Position numbers and translations under genes: made by a program
In this document: positions 44,843 through 55,065 of the stretch, in pieces
Position numbering within the stretch: the stretch's first letter is position 1
Layout of the letters: each line of letters begins with the position of its first letter
The notes under the pieces: generated by a model
Databases searched by the model: none
The model's input: the letters and a program-made list of their open reading frames with translations, nothing else
Told to the model about the DNA's origin: nothing
Assembly: GCF_007992715.1 (NCBI RefSeq)
Contig: NZ_BKAU01000001.1
Coordinates: 1-64,000 of the forward strand
Source of the DNA: Chitinophaga cymbidii
GTDB taxonomy: Bacteria > Bacteroidota > Bacteroidia > Chitinophagales > Chitinophagaceae
Length of the DNA: 64,000 nucleotides
Direction: 5' to 3'

Positions 44843-47194
44843 ATGAAAAAAATACTGCTCCCGCTGGCAGGCGTGCTGCTGGCTTCCGTGACTTTTGCAC
44901 AGCAAAGCAGCCCGCTGACGGTTGAAAAGATCATGCGCGATCCGAAGTGGATCGGCACTTCGCCGGACAACCTGACCTGGAGCCCGAAGGGACAAACGGT
45001 TTATTTCAACTGGAACCCTGAACAGGCGCCGGCGGATTCGCTGTATGCCATCACATTAAATAACCATACGCCCGTTAAAACAAAACCGGCGGAACGGCAA
45101 CGGATCAGCGCCCGGAACTATGGCCGCTACAACCTTGCCAGAACGCAGCTGGTGTATACTTTTCTCGGCGACGTGTTCCTGCTGGACCTCTCGTCCGGCA
45201 AGGAAACGCGCATCACCAACACCACCGAAGCAGAATCCGGCGCAGCATTCGCCTTTCATGATACCCGCATCCTTTTCCGCCGCCAGCGCGATCTTTTCAC
45301 CTGGGATATCAAAACGGGAACGATTGAGCAGCTGACGGATTTCGTTTCCGGCAGCAAACCCGCTGCCAGAGAAGCGCGCAGCACTCCGCAGGAAAAATTC
45401 CTCAAAGCGCAGCAGCTGGAACTGATGGAAGTACTGAAAGAGAAAAAGGCGAAGACAGACGCGGCTACCGCTTACAGCAACAGCCTGCCCAAACCTCCGC
45501 AGCTGCGCCCCCTCTATTTGGAAGATAAAAGTCTCGGCGCCGTAGAGATCAGTCCCGATGGCCGCTTCATCACTTACCGCCTCTACCGCGCACCGTCCGG
45601 CAGCGAGCACACCATTGTGCCCGCATTTGTAACGGAAAGCGGATACACGCAGGATATCAGGAGCCGTTCAAAAGTAGGCGCACCGCAGGGCAGCTTTGAA
45701 TCTTTTGTGTATGACCGTGAAAAAGATACTGTGCTGCCGGTTAAAACCGCCGCCATCCCCGGTATTACAGACCGCCCGGATTATGCAAAGAATGACACCG
45801 GCAAAGTAAAACCGCGCGGCGTGATCATCAGTGAGCCGGTATGGTCGGACAAGGGCACGCATGCCGTGGTGGAAGTAAGCTCGCAGGATAATAAAGACCG
45901 GTGGATCATGCTGCTGGAAGCCGCTACGGGTACGCTCCGGCTGGTGGACAGGCAACGCGATGAAGCGTGGATCGGCGGGCCGGGGATACATGCCGGCAAC
46001 ATCGGCTGGATAGATGAACAAACGCTGTGGTTCCAGAGCGAAGCCACCGGCTATTCGCACCTGTATACCTATAACGTTTCCTCCAACAAAAAAAAGGCGC
46101 TGACCAGCGGAAAATATGAAGTGCAGGACGTACAGCTCGCACACAACAAAAAGCATTTTTACATCCTCACCAATGAAGTGCATCCCGGCGAAAAACAGTT
46201 TTACCGTTTGCCGGCGAGCGGCGGGAAAGCAGAACGCATCACCAGCCTGCCCGGCGCACATACCGTTAGCATGTCGCCGGACGAAAAATGGATCGCCTAC
46301 CGTTATTCCGCTTCCAACAAACCCTGGGAAATGTACCTCCAGGAAAACAGGCCGGGCGCCAAACCATTGCAGATAACGGACAAAGCACAGTCCGCCGAAT
46401 TCAAAGCCTACCCCTGGCGCGAGCCGCAGGTGATCTCCTTCAAAGCCCGCGACAATGCCGATGTGCCGGCAAGGCTTTACCTGCCAGAAGCATCTAAAAA
46501 GAACGGCGCCGCTGTGATATTTGTGCATGGCGCCGGCTACCTGCAGAACGCGCATAAATTCTGGAGCACCTACTTCCGGGAATATATGTTCCACAACCTG
46601 CTGACAGACCTGGGGTATACCGTGCTGGACATGGATTACCGCGGAAGCGCGGGCTATGGCCGCGACTGGCGTACCGGCATCTACCGCCACATGGGCGGTA
46701 AAGACCTGACGGACCAGGTGGACGGCGCTAAATTCCTGGCGCAGCAGCATGGCGTAGACCCGAAGCGCATCGGCATCTACGGCGGCAGCTATGGCGGCTT
46801 CATCACACTGATGGCCATGTTCACCACGCCGGATGAATTCGCAGCCGGCGCTGCGCTTCGCTCGGTAACGGACTGGGCGCATTACAACCACGGCTATACT
46901 TCCAACATCCTCAACGAACCGCATACGGATTCTCTCGCCTACCGCCGTTCTTCACCTATTTATTATGCGGAAGGGCTGAAAGGCCACCTGCTGATGTGTC
47001 ATGGCATGGTGGATACCAACGTGCACTTCCAGGACATTGTACGCCTTTGCCAGCGGCTGATAGAACTGGGGAAGAACAACTGGGAACTGGCTGTATACCC
47101 TGTGGAAGATCACGCTTTTACAGAGCCGGCCAGCTGGACGGACGAATATAAGCGGATACTGAAGCTTTTTGAGGACGTGCTGCAACGCAAGTGA
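44843..47194 (+). CDS. S9 family (DPP-IV/acylaminoacyl-type) peptidase
   Basis: A 783-residue secreted serine peptidase. Signal peptide ILLPLAGVLLASVTFAQ; a beta-propeller (about 25-500) with WD-like LTWSPKGQTVYFNW, ISPDGRFITY and MSPDEKWIAYR blades; a C-terminal alpha/beta hydrolase with GGSYGGF (Ser649), MVDTNVHFQD (Asp724) and EDHAF (His757). Likely trims peptides in the periplasm. ATG 44843 chosen because the frame upstream overlaps the divergent phosphatase gene. The 3' tail is repeated downstream (47182-47254). Confidence 0.92.
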   Translation: MKKILLPLAGVLLASVTFAQQSSPLTVEKIMRDPKWIGTSPDNLTWSPKGQTVYFNWNPEQAPADSLYAITLNNHTPVKTKPAERQRISARNYGRYNLARTQLVYTFLGDVFLLDLSSGKETRITNTTEAESGAAFAFHDTRILFRRQRDLFTWDIKTGTIEQLTDFVSGSKPAAREARSTPQEKFLKAQQLELMEVLKEKKAKTDAATAYSNSLPKPPQLRPLYLEDKSLGAVEISPDGRFITYRLYRAPSGSEHTIVPAFVTESGYTQDIRSRSKVGAPQGSFESFVYDREKDTVLPVKTAAIPGITDRPDYAKNDTGKVKPRGVIISEPVWSDKGTHAVVEVSSQDNKDRWIMLLEAATGTLRLVDRQRDEAWIGGPGIHAGNIGWIDEQTLWFQSEATGYSHLYTYNVSSNKKKALTSGKYEVQDVQLAHNKKHFYILTNEVHPGEKQFYRLPASGGKAERITSLPGAHTVSMSPDEKWIAYRYSASNKPWEMYLQENRPGAKPLQITDKAQSAEFKAYPWREPQVISFKARDNADVPARLYLPEASKKNGAAVIFVHGAGYLQNAHKFWSTYFREYMFHNLLTDLGYTVLDMDYRGSAGYGRDWRTGIYRHMGGKDLTDQVDGAKFLAQQHGVDPKRIGIYGGSYGGFITLMAMFTTPDEFAAGAALRSVTDWAHYNHGYTSNILNEPHTDSLAYRRSSPIYYAEGLKGHLLMCHGMVDTNVHFQDIVRLCQRLIELGKNNWELAVYPVEDHAFTEPASWTDEYKRILKLFEDVLQRK

Positions 47195-47254
47195 AGGCGC
47201 CACATGCCGCAACGCCCGTGAACAAGCCGGCCGATGCCCTGCAACGCCCGTAAA
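47179..47254. repeat. Three degenerate copies of the S9 peptidase gene tail
   Basis: The gene ends ctgcaacgcaagtga (47180-47194). A similar tail, ccgcaacgcccgtga, lies at 47207-47221, and ctgcaacgcccgtaa at 47239-47253. The common gcaacgc cores are 27 and 32 bp apart and each copy carries a stop codon in the same relative place. Confidence 0.65.
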
Positions 47255-47258
47255 TCAG

Positions 47259-47266
47259 TATATTTG
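47259..47266 (+). promoter_or_regulatory. -7 promoter box of the TraB/GumN gene
   Basis: TATATTTG matches TAnnTTTG, 28 bases before the ATG at 47295. Confidence 0.45.
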
Positions 47267-47294
47267 ACTGCACAAAATTCCCTATCAGCCATTT

Positions 47295-50200
47295 ATGAAC
47301 TATTTGCAAAGAAGCGTTTTGACGTGCCTGCTGCTGTCAGCAAGCACCCTCGGAGCAGGACAAACAAAACCCACAGCTAAAAAGCAATACCAGGGCCTTC
47401 TCTGGGAGATTTCCGGCAATGGCCTGCAAAAGCCTTCTTACCTGTTCGGCACCATGCACGTCAGCTCAAAGCTGGCTTTTCACCTGAGCGATTCCTTCTA
47501 CCATTGCATCCGCAAAGCGGACATTGTGGCGCTGGAAACAGATCCGCAGCAGCTGCAGGAAGATTTTTCCAAAAGCAGCATGCTCCGCCTCAGCTCCCGT
47601 TACATGACGGACATGAGCGCGGGCATGATGACCAAAGATGCCTTTACCATTGGCTCCTATTCGGACCTTCTGCGGACAGGGCTCACCTACCGCCCGGAAA
47701 TGATCAACCACCTGCTGTACCGTTCCTTCGCCGCGCAGGAAGATTTTGAGGAAGATACTTTCCTGGACATGTACATCTACCAGGTTGGAAAGAAAATGGG
47801 AAAACGCGCTACCGGCGTGGAGAACTTTGCGGAATCGGAGCGCCTGATGCTGGAAGCTTACCGCGATGCCGCCAACGATAAAAAAAATAAACGACCCGAA
47901 CGGATAGAAAATGCCGGTGAAAAGCTCAACGATGCTTACCGCCGCGGGGACCTGGACATGCTGGATTCCCTCTCCAACAACCAGTTCTCCTCCCCCGCTT
48001 TCCTTGAAAAGTTCCTGTACAAACGTAACGAGAACATGTTCCGCTCCATCGATTCCATTATCCGCAAAGACGCCCTGTTCGCGGGCGTAGGCGCCGCGCA
48101 CCTGCCCGGTGATCGCGGCCTTATCAACATGCTGCGGAAGGCAGGGTATAAAGTAAGGCCCATTGCCATGACGAACCGGGACAGCGAGCAGAAAGAACAG
48201 ATCGAAAAGATAAAAGCGCCCGTCGTTTTTTTCCCGTATACATCAGCAGACGGATGGATCAGCGCGGAATTACCCGGAAAGCTCTACAACTTCAGCAGCC
48301 TGACCATGCTGAACCAGTTGCAGTATGCAGACCTCGCCAACGGCGCTTACTACCTCGTGAGCCGCATCCGCACCAACGCGCTCAGCCTCGGGCAAAGCGA
48401 ACAGGACGTATATGCCAAAGTTGACAGCCTCCTTTATGAAAACATCCCCGGCAGGATCATCACCCGGAAATCCATCACCAATAACGGTTACAAAGGGTTT
48501 GACATTCTCAACAGAACGCGCCGCGGCGATCTGCAGCGCTATAATATTTTCATCACGCCCTTTGAAGTGATGATCTTCAAGATCAGCGGCACCGGCGACT
48601 ATGTGGAAGGCGCGGAAGCCAGCCGCTTCCTGTCATCCATCCGGCTGCAACCCCTCGCGTCCGCGGCATGGACCAACTACCGCGCGCCGGACAACAGCTT
48701 CTCCGTACGTGTGCCGCATACCCCTGTATCCGGCTCCAACTTCTCATTGCGCAGCCTGAGCAAAAGGCAGGAATATGAGGCGGTGGACCGGCAGAACGGC
48801 AACAGCTTTCTCGTGATCCGCAAGGCCATTCCCGATTACGAGATACTGGAAGAAGACACCACGGACATCAGCTTCGTGGAAGAGAGCTTCCAGCAGTCAC
48901 CGTTCATCAAACAGCAGAAAAGCCGGCAGTTCATCCGGTATAAAGGCCACCCCTGCCTGGAGATCGTCAATCAGAATAACGATAACAGCTACACGCAAAC
49001 ACGCATCCTGCTGCAGGGCCCGCAATACTTCATTCTGTCAGCCCGCTACAGGCATGATAAAAAAGCGGTACAGGAATTTTTCAACTCCTTTACACCCGGC
49101 AACCCGGATTACAAGGCATTCCATCCCTATACGGACACCAGCCTTTACTTCCTCGTTAACACCGCGGTAAAGCCTAACGACGATGATGCCCTGGTGGAAG
49201 CCATGTCCGGCGGCAGACAGGAACAGGAAGATTATCTTTACCAGACGCGCAGCAAAGTATTCCGTTCAGATACCACCGGCGAAGAGGTTAAAGTTTCTTT
49301 CGAAAAGTTTTCAAAATACTACAGCACGAAAGACAGTGCGGAGTTCTGGCAGAACCAGGAAGAAGACCTCACCAATGATGGTGATTATGTGATCGCATCC
49401 CGCAGCTTTGAACGGCTGCCCGGCTGGGAAAGCCTGCTGCTGAAAATGCGCGACACCAACAGCTCTCGGAACATGCTGGCGAAGGTGATCGTACGCGGCG
49501 GCGCACAATATACCTTGCAGGCGGTGATCGATGAGGTGAACGGCCCCTCGTCTTTTATAACAACCTTTTTCGATTCTTTCCGGCCCGCGGACACGCTGTT
49601 TGGCAGGTCCATCTACATCAGCAAAGGCGATGCGCTGATCGCCGATTTTCACAGCCAGGACAGCACCACGCGCGCACAGGCCCGCAAATCCATCGGCAGG
49701 GCCAACTACCGGAACGAACATGCGCCCGCGCTCATCAACCTGATCCGTGGATGGAACACGTCCGAAAAGAACTATCTCGAGATCAAAAGAGATCTTATCC
49801 GCGAGCTGGGATACATCCAACATCCGGCGATCCTGCCATTCCTGCGGAACGCCTACGTGGCGGCCAACGACACGGCAAGCCTGCAGCACATCATCCTCTT
49901 CAGCATCGCCAAACAGCAGACCAGTGAAGGGCATGCCCTGCTGAAGGAACTGGTGATGCAGGAGATCCCCATCTTCAGCGATCATAACAGCCTCAGCTCC
50001 ATCACCTCCGTGCTGGAAGATTCCCTGCAGCTGGCGGCCACGCTTTTCCCCGATCTTTTAAAACTCACGGCGTTAACGGACTACAAAGACCCGGTGTACG
50101 GCCTGCTGGCGGAACTGGTGGACAGCAATGCGATCCGGCCGGCCGTGTATGAACCGTATATCAACCAGATCGCGTTCGATGCGCGCGTAGCCGTGCAAAA

Positions 50201-50903
50201 AGAACTGGCAGGCGAGCAGAACCGGATGGACAAGGATGATGACGATATCAATCCGGGAGGATCGCGCTTGTATGAAAATACTTCCCTGCAGGAATTCGCC
50301 GTGCTGCTGTTCCCCTACCGCAGGCAGCATAAGAACGCAGAACGTTTCTTCGCCCGTTACGAAGCCAGCAACAACCCCTTGCAGCAAATTCCGCTGGCGC
50401 AGCTGTACCTCCGCCACCAATGGCCGGTGTCTGACAGCATACTGTTAAGTGTAGCCACGCAGGAGAAATACCGTATTCATTTATGGCAGGCATTGACGGA
50501 CATTAACCGGCTGGATAAATTTCCCTCGGCCTGGAAGCAGCAGGAAGCCATCGCCAAAAGCGTGCTGTACGATGCTGTTCCTTACGACATCAGGCTGGAC
50601 TCCGTGGTGCTGCTCAGCAAGCAACATACCACACACCGCTTTAAAAAAGGGATCGTATATCTTTACAAGTTCAGGCAGAAAGAAGATGATGCATGGTACC
50701 TCGGTATCAGTGGTATGCAGCCTGATGATGAAAAGCAAAGTTCCGGTAACCAGTCACTCACACAATTCACCAATATCCGCTATACGAAAGACAAAACAAC
50801 AGCCGAGCAATTCAACAAAGTGCTGCGGCAGGTGAAATATAAAAACCGCTATGGATGGGACGATGATCAGTTACTCCATCCGTTCCGCGCGGGCGGTTAC
50901 TAG
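47295..50903 (+). CDS. 1202-aa TraB/GumN-domain protein with three repeated modules
   Basis: Secreted (signal peptide LTCLLLSASTLGAGQ). Residues 35-290 are a TraB/GumN domain with both family motifs: GTMH at 52-55 and GVGAAH at 264-269, plus the GDRGLINML ending; such domains are proposed to be metalloproteases of the Tiki type. The other 900 residues are unfamiliar. Three modules of about 145 residues (312-452, 462-600, 612-763) share an order: aromatic start, a GYKGFDI/GHPCLEI/GWESLLL strand, an R- and F-rich strand, and an FFxSFxP-type helix end. Residues about 780-1050 look like helical HEAT-like repeats (NEHAPALINLIRGW, HPAILPFLRNAYVA). Most TraB/GumN proteins are about 300 residues. Confidence 0.82.
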   Translation: MNYLQRSVLTCLLLSASTLGAGQTKPTAKKQYQGLLWEISGNGLQKPSYLFGTMHVSSKLAFHLSDSFYHCIRKADIVALETDPQQLQEDFSKSSMLRLSSRYMTDMSAGMMTKDAFTIGSYSDLLRTGLTYRPEMINHLLYRSFAAQEDFEEDTFLDMYIYQVGKKMGKRATGVENFAESERLMLEAYRDAANDKKNKRPERIENAGEKLNDAYRRGDLDMLDSLSNNQFSSPAFLEKFLYKRNENMFRSIDSIIRKDALFAGVGAAHLPGDRGLINMLRKAGYKVRPIAMTNRDSEQKEQIEKIKAPVVFFPYTSADGWISAELPGKLYNFSSLTMLNQLQYADLANGAYYLVSRIRTNALSLGQSEQDVYAKVDSLLYENIPGRIITRKSITNNGYKGFDILNRTRRGDLQRYNIFITPFEVMIFKISGTGDYVEGAEASRFLSSIRLQPLASAAWTNYRAPDNSFSVRVPHTPVSGSNFSLRSLSKRQEYEAVDRQNGNSFLVIRKAIPDYEILEEDTTDISFVEESFQQSPFIKQQKSRQFIRYKGHPCLEIVNQNNDNSYTQTRILLQGPQYFILSARYRHDKKAVQEFFNSFTPGNPDYKAFHPYTDTSLYFLVNTAVKPNDDDALVEAMSGGRQEQEDYLYQTRSKVFRSDTTGEEVKVSFEKFSKYYSTKDSAEFWQNQEEDLTNDGDYVIASRSFERLPGWESLLLKMRDTNSSRNMLAKVIVRGGAQYTLQAVIDEVNGPSSFITTFFDSFRPADTLFGRSIYISKGDALIADFHSQDSTTRAQARKSIGRANYRNEHAPALINLIRGWNTSEKNYLEIKRDLIRELGYIQHPAILPFLRNAYVAANDTASLQHIILFSIAKQQTSEGHALLKELVMQEIPIFSDHNSLSSITSVLEDSLQLAATLFPDLLKLTALTDYKDPVYGLLAELVDSNAIRPAVYEPYINQIAFDARVAVQKELAGEQNRMDKDDDDINPGGSRLYENTSLQEFAVLLFPYRRQHKNAERFFARYEASNNPLQQIPLAQLYLRHQWPVSDSILLSVATQEKYRIHLWQALTDINRLDKFPSAWKQQEAIAKSVLYDAVPYDIRLDSVVLLSKQHTTHRFKKGIVYLYKFRQKEDDAWYLGISGMQPDDEKQSSGNQSLTQFTNIRYTKDKTTAEQFNKVLRQVKYKNRYGWDDDQLLHPFRAGGY

Positions 50904-51005
50904 ACAAATTAATGTTTCAACATCTGAATTCCGCTCCTTCATTTGCGGAAATTCTCTCATTTTTTCCCATATTGCAGGGATTAACCACAAAAATCACTTA
51001 CAAAC

Positions 51006-52844
51006 ATGTGTGGAATTGTAGCCTACATAGGAAAACGGGAAGCATATCCCGTTGTAATCAAAGGTCTCAAACGTCTGGAATACCGCGGATACGACAGTGC
51101 CGGAGTTGCCCTTCTCAACGGTGGCGACCTCAAAGTATATAAGAAGAAAGGAAAAGTGGCGGAGCTGGAAGACCATGTAGTAGGGAAAGACCTGCACAGC
51201 GTACTCGCCATCGGTCATACCCGCTGGGCCACACACGGCGAGCCCTGCGACCGCAACGCGCACCCCCATTTGTCCGGCGACGGCAAGCTGGCAATGGTGC
51301 ATAACGGCATCATCGAAAACTACGCGCAGCTGAAAAAAGAACTGCTGAACAAAGGCCACCAGTTCACCAGCGATACCGATACCGAAGTACTGATACACTT
51401 CATACAGGAGATCAAAAAAAGCAATCAGTGCTCCACGGAAGAAGCGTTGCGCATTGCCCTGAAAAGAGTGGTGGGCGCATATGTGATCCTCATCGTGGAT
51501 GAAGATAATCCGGATACGCTGCTCGCCGCCCGCAAGGGAAGCCCGCTCGTGATCGGCGTGGGCAAGGGCGAACACTTCCTCGCGTCTGACGCCTCTCCCA
51601 TTGTGGAATACACGAAAGAAGTAGTATATGTAAATGATTACGAGATCGCGATCGTGAAAGCCGATGAGCTGATCCTGAAAAATATTTCCAACGAAATACA
51701 AACGCCTTACATCCAGAAGCTGGACGTGGAACTGGCCGCTATTGAAAAAGGCGGTTACGACCACTTTATGCTGAAGGAGATCTTCGAGCAGCCGCAAACG
51801 ATATTCGACAGCCTCCGTGGCCGCCTGGATGCGAAAGCCGGCAAGCTCACGCTGGGCGGCCTCCGCGAGCATACAGACCTGCTGAAGGAAGCTAACCGCA
51901 TCATCATTGTGGCCTGCGGTACTTCCTGGCATGCGGGACTGGTAGCGGAATACATGATCGAAGAATTGTGCCGCATACCGGTGGAAGTGGAATACGCTTC
52001 CGAGTTCCGTTACCGCAACCCCGTAGTAGGCAAAGGCGATGTGATCATCGCCGTATCGCAGTCCGGCGAAACGGCGGACACGCTGGTGGCGATGGAAAGC
52101 GCCAAGGAAAAGGGCGCCATCATTCTCGGTGTATGTAATGTGGTAGGCTCCTCCATCGCACGGCTTTCTCACGCCGGCGTATACACACACGCAGGCCCGG
52201 AGATCGGCGTAGCCAGCACCAAGGCTTTCACTGCGCAGCTGGCAGTGCTCGCCCTGATCGGCCTGAAAGTAGCCGTGGAAAAAGGCACCATCACCGAACA
52301 ACGTTTCCAGCACCTGCTGGACGAACTGGAAGATGTATCCGACAAAGTAGCCATCGCTCTCGAACTGAACGAACAGGTGAAAAAAATCGCCGACAAATAC
52401 AAGGATGCCCGCGACTTCCTTTACCTCGGCCGCGGTTACAACTTCCCCGTGGCGCTGGAAGGCGCGCTGAAGCTGAAAGAAATATCCTATATACACGCGG
52501 AAGGCTATCCCGCCGCGGAAATGAAACATGGCCCCATTGCACTGGTGGACGAAAATCTGCCGGTGGTGTTCGTGGCTACGAAGGACAGCTATTATGAAAA
52601 GATCGTGTCCAACATCCAGGAGATCAAAGCGCGCAAAGGCATGGTGATCGCCATCACCACGGAAGGCGACCAGATCATCCCCGGCATGGCGGACGATGTG
52701 ATCGTGGTGCCGGAAGCCGATGAGCTGGTAGCGCCGATCATCTCGGTGATCCCCCTGCAATTGCTGGCATACCACATCGGCGTGCTGAAAGGGCTGGATG
52801 TGGACAAGCCCCGCAACCTGGCGAAGTCAGTCACTGTAGAATAA
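51006..52844 (+). CDS. glmS: Glucosamine-fructose-6-phosphate aminotransferase
   Basis: Forms glucosamine 6-phosphate from fructose 6-phosphate and glutamine, the entry to peptidoglycan and LPS amino sugars. 612 residues: Cys2 N-terminal nucleophile (MCGIVAYIGKR), GHTRWATHG and the NGIIENY glutaminase loop, then two SIS domains (ACGTSWHAG, SQSGETADTL, GRGYNFPVALEGALKLKEISY) and the DKPRNLAKSVTVE C-terminus. The next gene starts 7 bp downstream. I see no glmS ribozyme or leader. Confidence 0.97.
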   Translation: MCGIVAYIGKREAYPVVIKGLKRLEYRGYDSAGVALLNGGDLKVYKKKGKVAELEDHVVGKDLHSVLAIGHTRWATHGEPCDRNAHPHLSGDGKLAMVHNGIIENYAQLKKELLNKGHQFTSDTDTEVLIHFIQEIKKSNQCSTEEALRIALKRVVGAYVILIVDEDNPDTLLAARKGSPLVIGVGKGEHFLASDASPIVEYTKEVVYVNDYEIAIVKADELILKNISNEIQTPYIQKLDVELAAIEKGGYDHFMLKEIFEQPQTIFDSLRGRLDAKAGKLTLGGLREHTDLLKEANRIIIVACGTSWHAGLVAEYMIEELCRIPVEVEYASEFRYRNPVVGKGDVIIAVSQSGETADTLVAMESAKEKGAIILGVCNVVGSSIARLSHAGVYTHAGPEIGVASTKAFTAQLAVLALIGLKVAVEKGTITEQRFQHLLDELEDVSDKVAIALELNEQVKKIADKYKDARDFLYLGRGYNFPVALEGALKLKEISYIHAEGYPAAEMKHGPIALVDENLPVVFVATKDSYYEKIVSNIQEIKARKGMVIAITTEGDQIIPGMADDVIVVPEADELVAPIISVIPLQLLAYHIGVLKGLDVDKPRNLAKSVTVE

Positions 52845-52851
52845 TATCCTT

Positions 52852-55065
52852 ATGAACCATATAGAAAAGAAGCCACTCAGCCAGCTCGGTTATCAGTTCA
52901 TCGATAACACCTGGCTGCCGGAAGGCAAAACCGAATACTATCTCCGCGATCAGCAAAGAGGCAAGGAAACCGTGCACCGCAAGCTGAAAGCCTGGGAGAT
53001 AGAAACGCTGGTACGCAACGACAATACTTCAGACGACTGGAACAACATTTTTGTAGATAACGAATTTGATCCCAACCTCGTGCAGCACTGCCACTTCTAC
53101 GGCATGATCCGCATCGGGAAGCTGGAACCTTACTTCCTCGAATTCCACAACCTCCGCCTGCCGGTGGGGCTGTACAACAGCACCATCGCCTCCTGCGATT
53201 TCGGGGATAACGTAGTGGTGCATAACGTGAACTTCCTGTCGCATTACATCATCGGCAACGAGGTGATCATTGCCAACGTGAACGAAATGGGCGTGACCGA
53301 TCATGCCAAATTCGGGAACGGCATTGTGAAAGAAGGTGAACCGGAAAGCGTACGCATCTGGATGGAGCTGTGCAACGAGAACGGCGGCAGAAGCGTGATG
53401 CCGTTCGACGGCATGCTGCCCGGTGATGCCTGGCTGTGGACCCGCAGCCGGCAGGACCAGGCGCTGATGGACCAGTTCAAGTCCTTCACCGAAAAACAGT
53501 TCGATAAAAAAAGAGGATACTACGGCATGGTGGGCGACCGCACGGTGATCAAGAACTGCAAGATCATCAAGGACGTGACCATCGGAACGGACGCCTATCT
53601 CAAAGGCGCCAACAAGATCAAGAACGTGACCATCAACAGCGAAGCGGGCGCTCCCTCGCAGATAGGCGAAGGCTGCGAGCTGGTGAACGGCATTGTGGGG
53701 CTGGGCTGCCGCGTGTTTTATGGCGTAAAGGCCGTGCGTTTTGTAATGGCCTCCCATTCACAGCTGAAATACGGCGCGCGCCTCATCAACTCCTATCTCG
53801 GCAACAACGCCACCATCTCCTGCTGTGAAGTGCTGAACTCGCTCATATTCCCGGCGCATGAACAGCACCATAACAATTCATTCCTCTGCGCGGCGCTCGT
53901 CATGGGGCAAAGCAACATGGCCGCCGGCGCTACCATCGGCTCCAATCACAACTCCCGCGGCGCGGACGGCGAGATTATCGCCGGACGGGGCTTCTGGCCG
54001 GGACTTTGCGTAAGCCTCAAGCATAACTCAAAATTTGCCAGCTTCGCACTGATCTCCAAAGGCAATTATATGAGCGAACTGCGCGTGCCTTTCCCGTTCA
54101 GCCTTGTGGTGAACGACGAGCACGAGAACATGCTCAAAATAATGCCGGGGTACTTCTTCCTGCATAACATGTACGCCCTCGCGCGTAATTCCTGGAAGTA
54201 TGTGGACCGCGACAAACGCACCGACAAAACACAACCCATCGAATACGACTACCTGGCGCCGGACTCCGTGGAAGAGATACTGGAATCGCTGGAGCTGATG
54301 GAGATCGCGGTGGCGAAAGCCTACTACCGGAAGCAGGACAAGAACATCGAAAAGCTGTCCAAGAACACCATCCGGCAAACGGGCAGAAACCTTCTCCTGG
54401 AAGAGAACGCCAAAGTAAGCCGCATGGAAATACTGGGAGAAAACATTGAGAACAGCCAGCGCAAGGTACAGCTGCTGAAAGTGCACAAGTCCTACCCGCT
54501 GTTCCGCGAACTGATCACCCTGCATGCCATCCGCAACCTCATCAAAAACGCCACAGCCTTCAACATCAGCTCCTTTTCCGCTTTGCAGGCTTACTGCAAG
54601 AATGTGAAACGCAGCGCCTGGCACAATGCCGGCGGGCAACTCATCAAGGCGGAAACGCTGGAAGACCTGAAGAACCGCATCCGCAAAGGGAAGATCGGCA
54701 GCTGGCCGCAGCTGCACGATGCGTACCGCGAGATCGGCGCTTCCTATGAGCAGGACAAGCTGCAGCACGCGCTGGCCTGCCTCCTGCAGCTGCACGACAT
54801 CAGCCCGAAAGAACTAACGAAACAACAGCTCAAGAAATTTCTCGAACAGTCCGTTTTCACTTTCGGCACACTGACGGAAGGCATCTATCATTCCCGCGAA
54901 AAAGATTACCGCAACCCATTCCGCCAAATGACCTACGAAAACGAAGCGGAAATGGAAGCCGTAGTCGGCAAGCTGGAAGATAACAGCTTCATCCAGCAAA
55001 CGATCAACGATCTGAAAACATACAAGAAACAGGTGAAAGAAATGATCAAAAAATGGGAACTGTAA
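52852..55065 (+). CDS. DUF4954 family protein (left-handed beta-helix)
   Basis: A 737-residue cytosolic protein of the DUF4954 family. Central residues (about 90-345) have hexapeptide-like turns of a left-handed beta-helix, as in sugar-nucleotide acyltransferases: NSTIASCDFGDNVVVHNVNF, TVIKNCKIIKDVTIGTDAYL and GATIGSNHNSRG. The C-terminal 300 residues are helical. It begins 7 bp after glmS and its last 13 bp overlap tag. The fold and the glmS link suggest an amino-sugar or nucleotide-sugar role; no activity is known to me. Confidence 0.85.
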   Translation: MNHIEKKPLSQLGYQFIDNTWLPEGKTEYYLRDQQRGKETVHRKLKAWEIETLVRNDNTSDDWNNIFVDNEFDPNLVQHCHFYGMIRIGKLEPYFLEFHNLRLPVGLYNSTIASCDFGDNVVVHNVNFLSHYIIGNEVIIANVNEMGVTDHAKFGNGIVKEGEPESVRIWMELCNENGGRSVMPFDGMLPGDAWLWTRSRQDQALMDQFKSFTEKQFDKKRGYYGMVGDRTVIKNCKIIKDVTIGTDAYLKGANKIKNVTINSEAGAPSQIGEGCELVNGIVGLGCRVFYGVKAVRFVMASHSQLKYGARLINSYLGNNATISCCEVLNSLIFPAHEQHHNNSFLCAALVMGQSNMAAGATIGSNHNSRGADGEIIAGRGFWPGLCVSLKHNSKFASFALISKGNYMSELRVPFPFSLVVNDEHENMLKIMPGYFFLHNMYALARNSWKYVDRDKRTDKTQPIEYDYLAPDSVEEILESLELMEIAVAKAYYRKQDKNIEKLSKNTIRQTGRNLLLEENAKVSRMEILGENIENSQRKVQLLKVHKSYPLFRELITLHAIRNLIKNATAFNISSFSALQAYCKNVKRSAWHNAGGQLIKAETLEDLKNRIRKGKIGSWPQLHDAYREIGASYEQDKLQHALACLLQLHDISPKELTKQQLKKFLEQSVFTFGTLTEGIYHSREKDYRNPFRQMTYENEAEMEAVVGKLEDNSFIQQTINDLKTYKKQVKEMIKKWEL

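Noticed and set aside
45668..46924. 418-codon open frame opposite the S9 peptidase gene
   Set aside because: Same reason: antisense to a gene with an intact catalytic triad.
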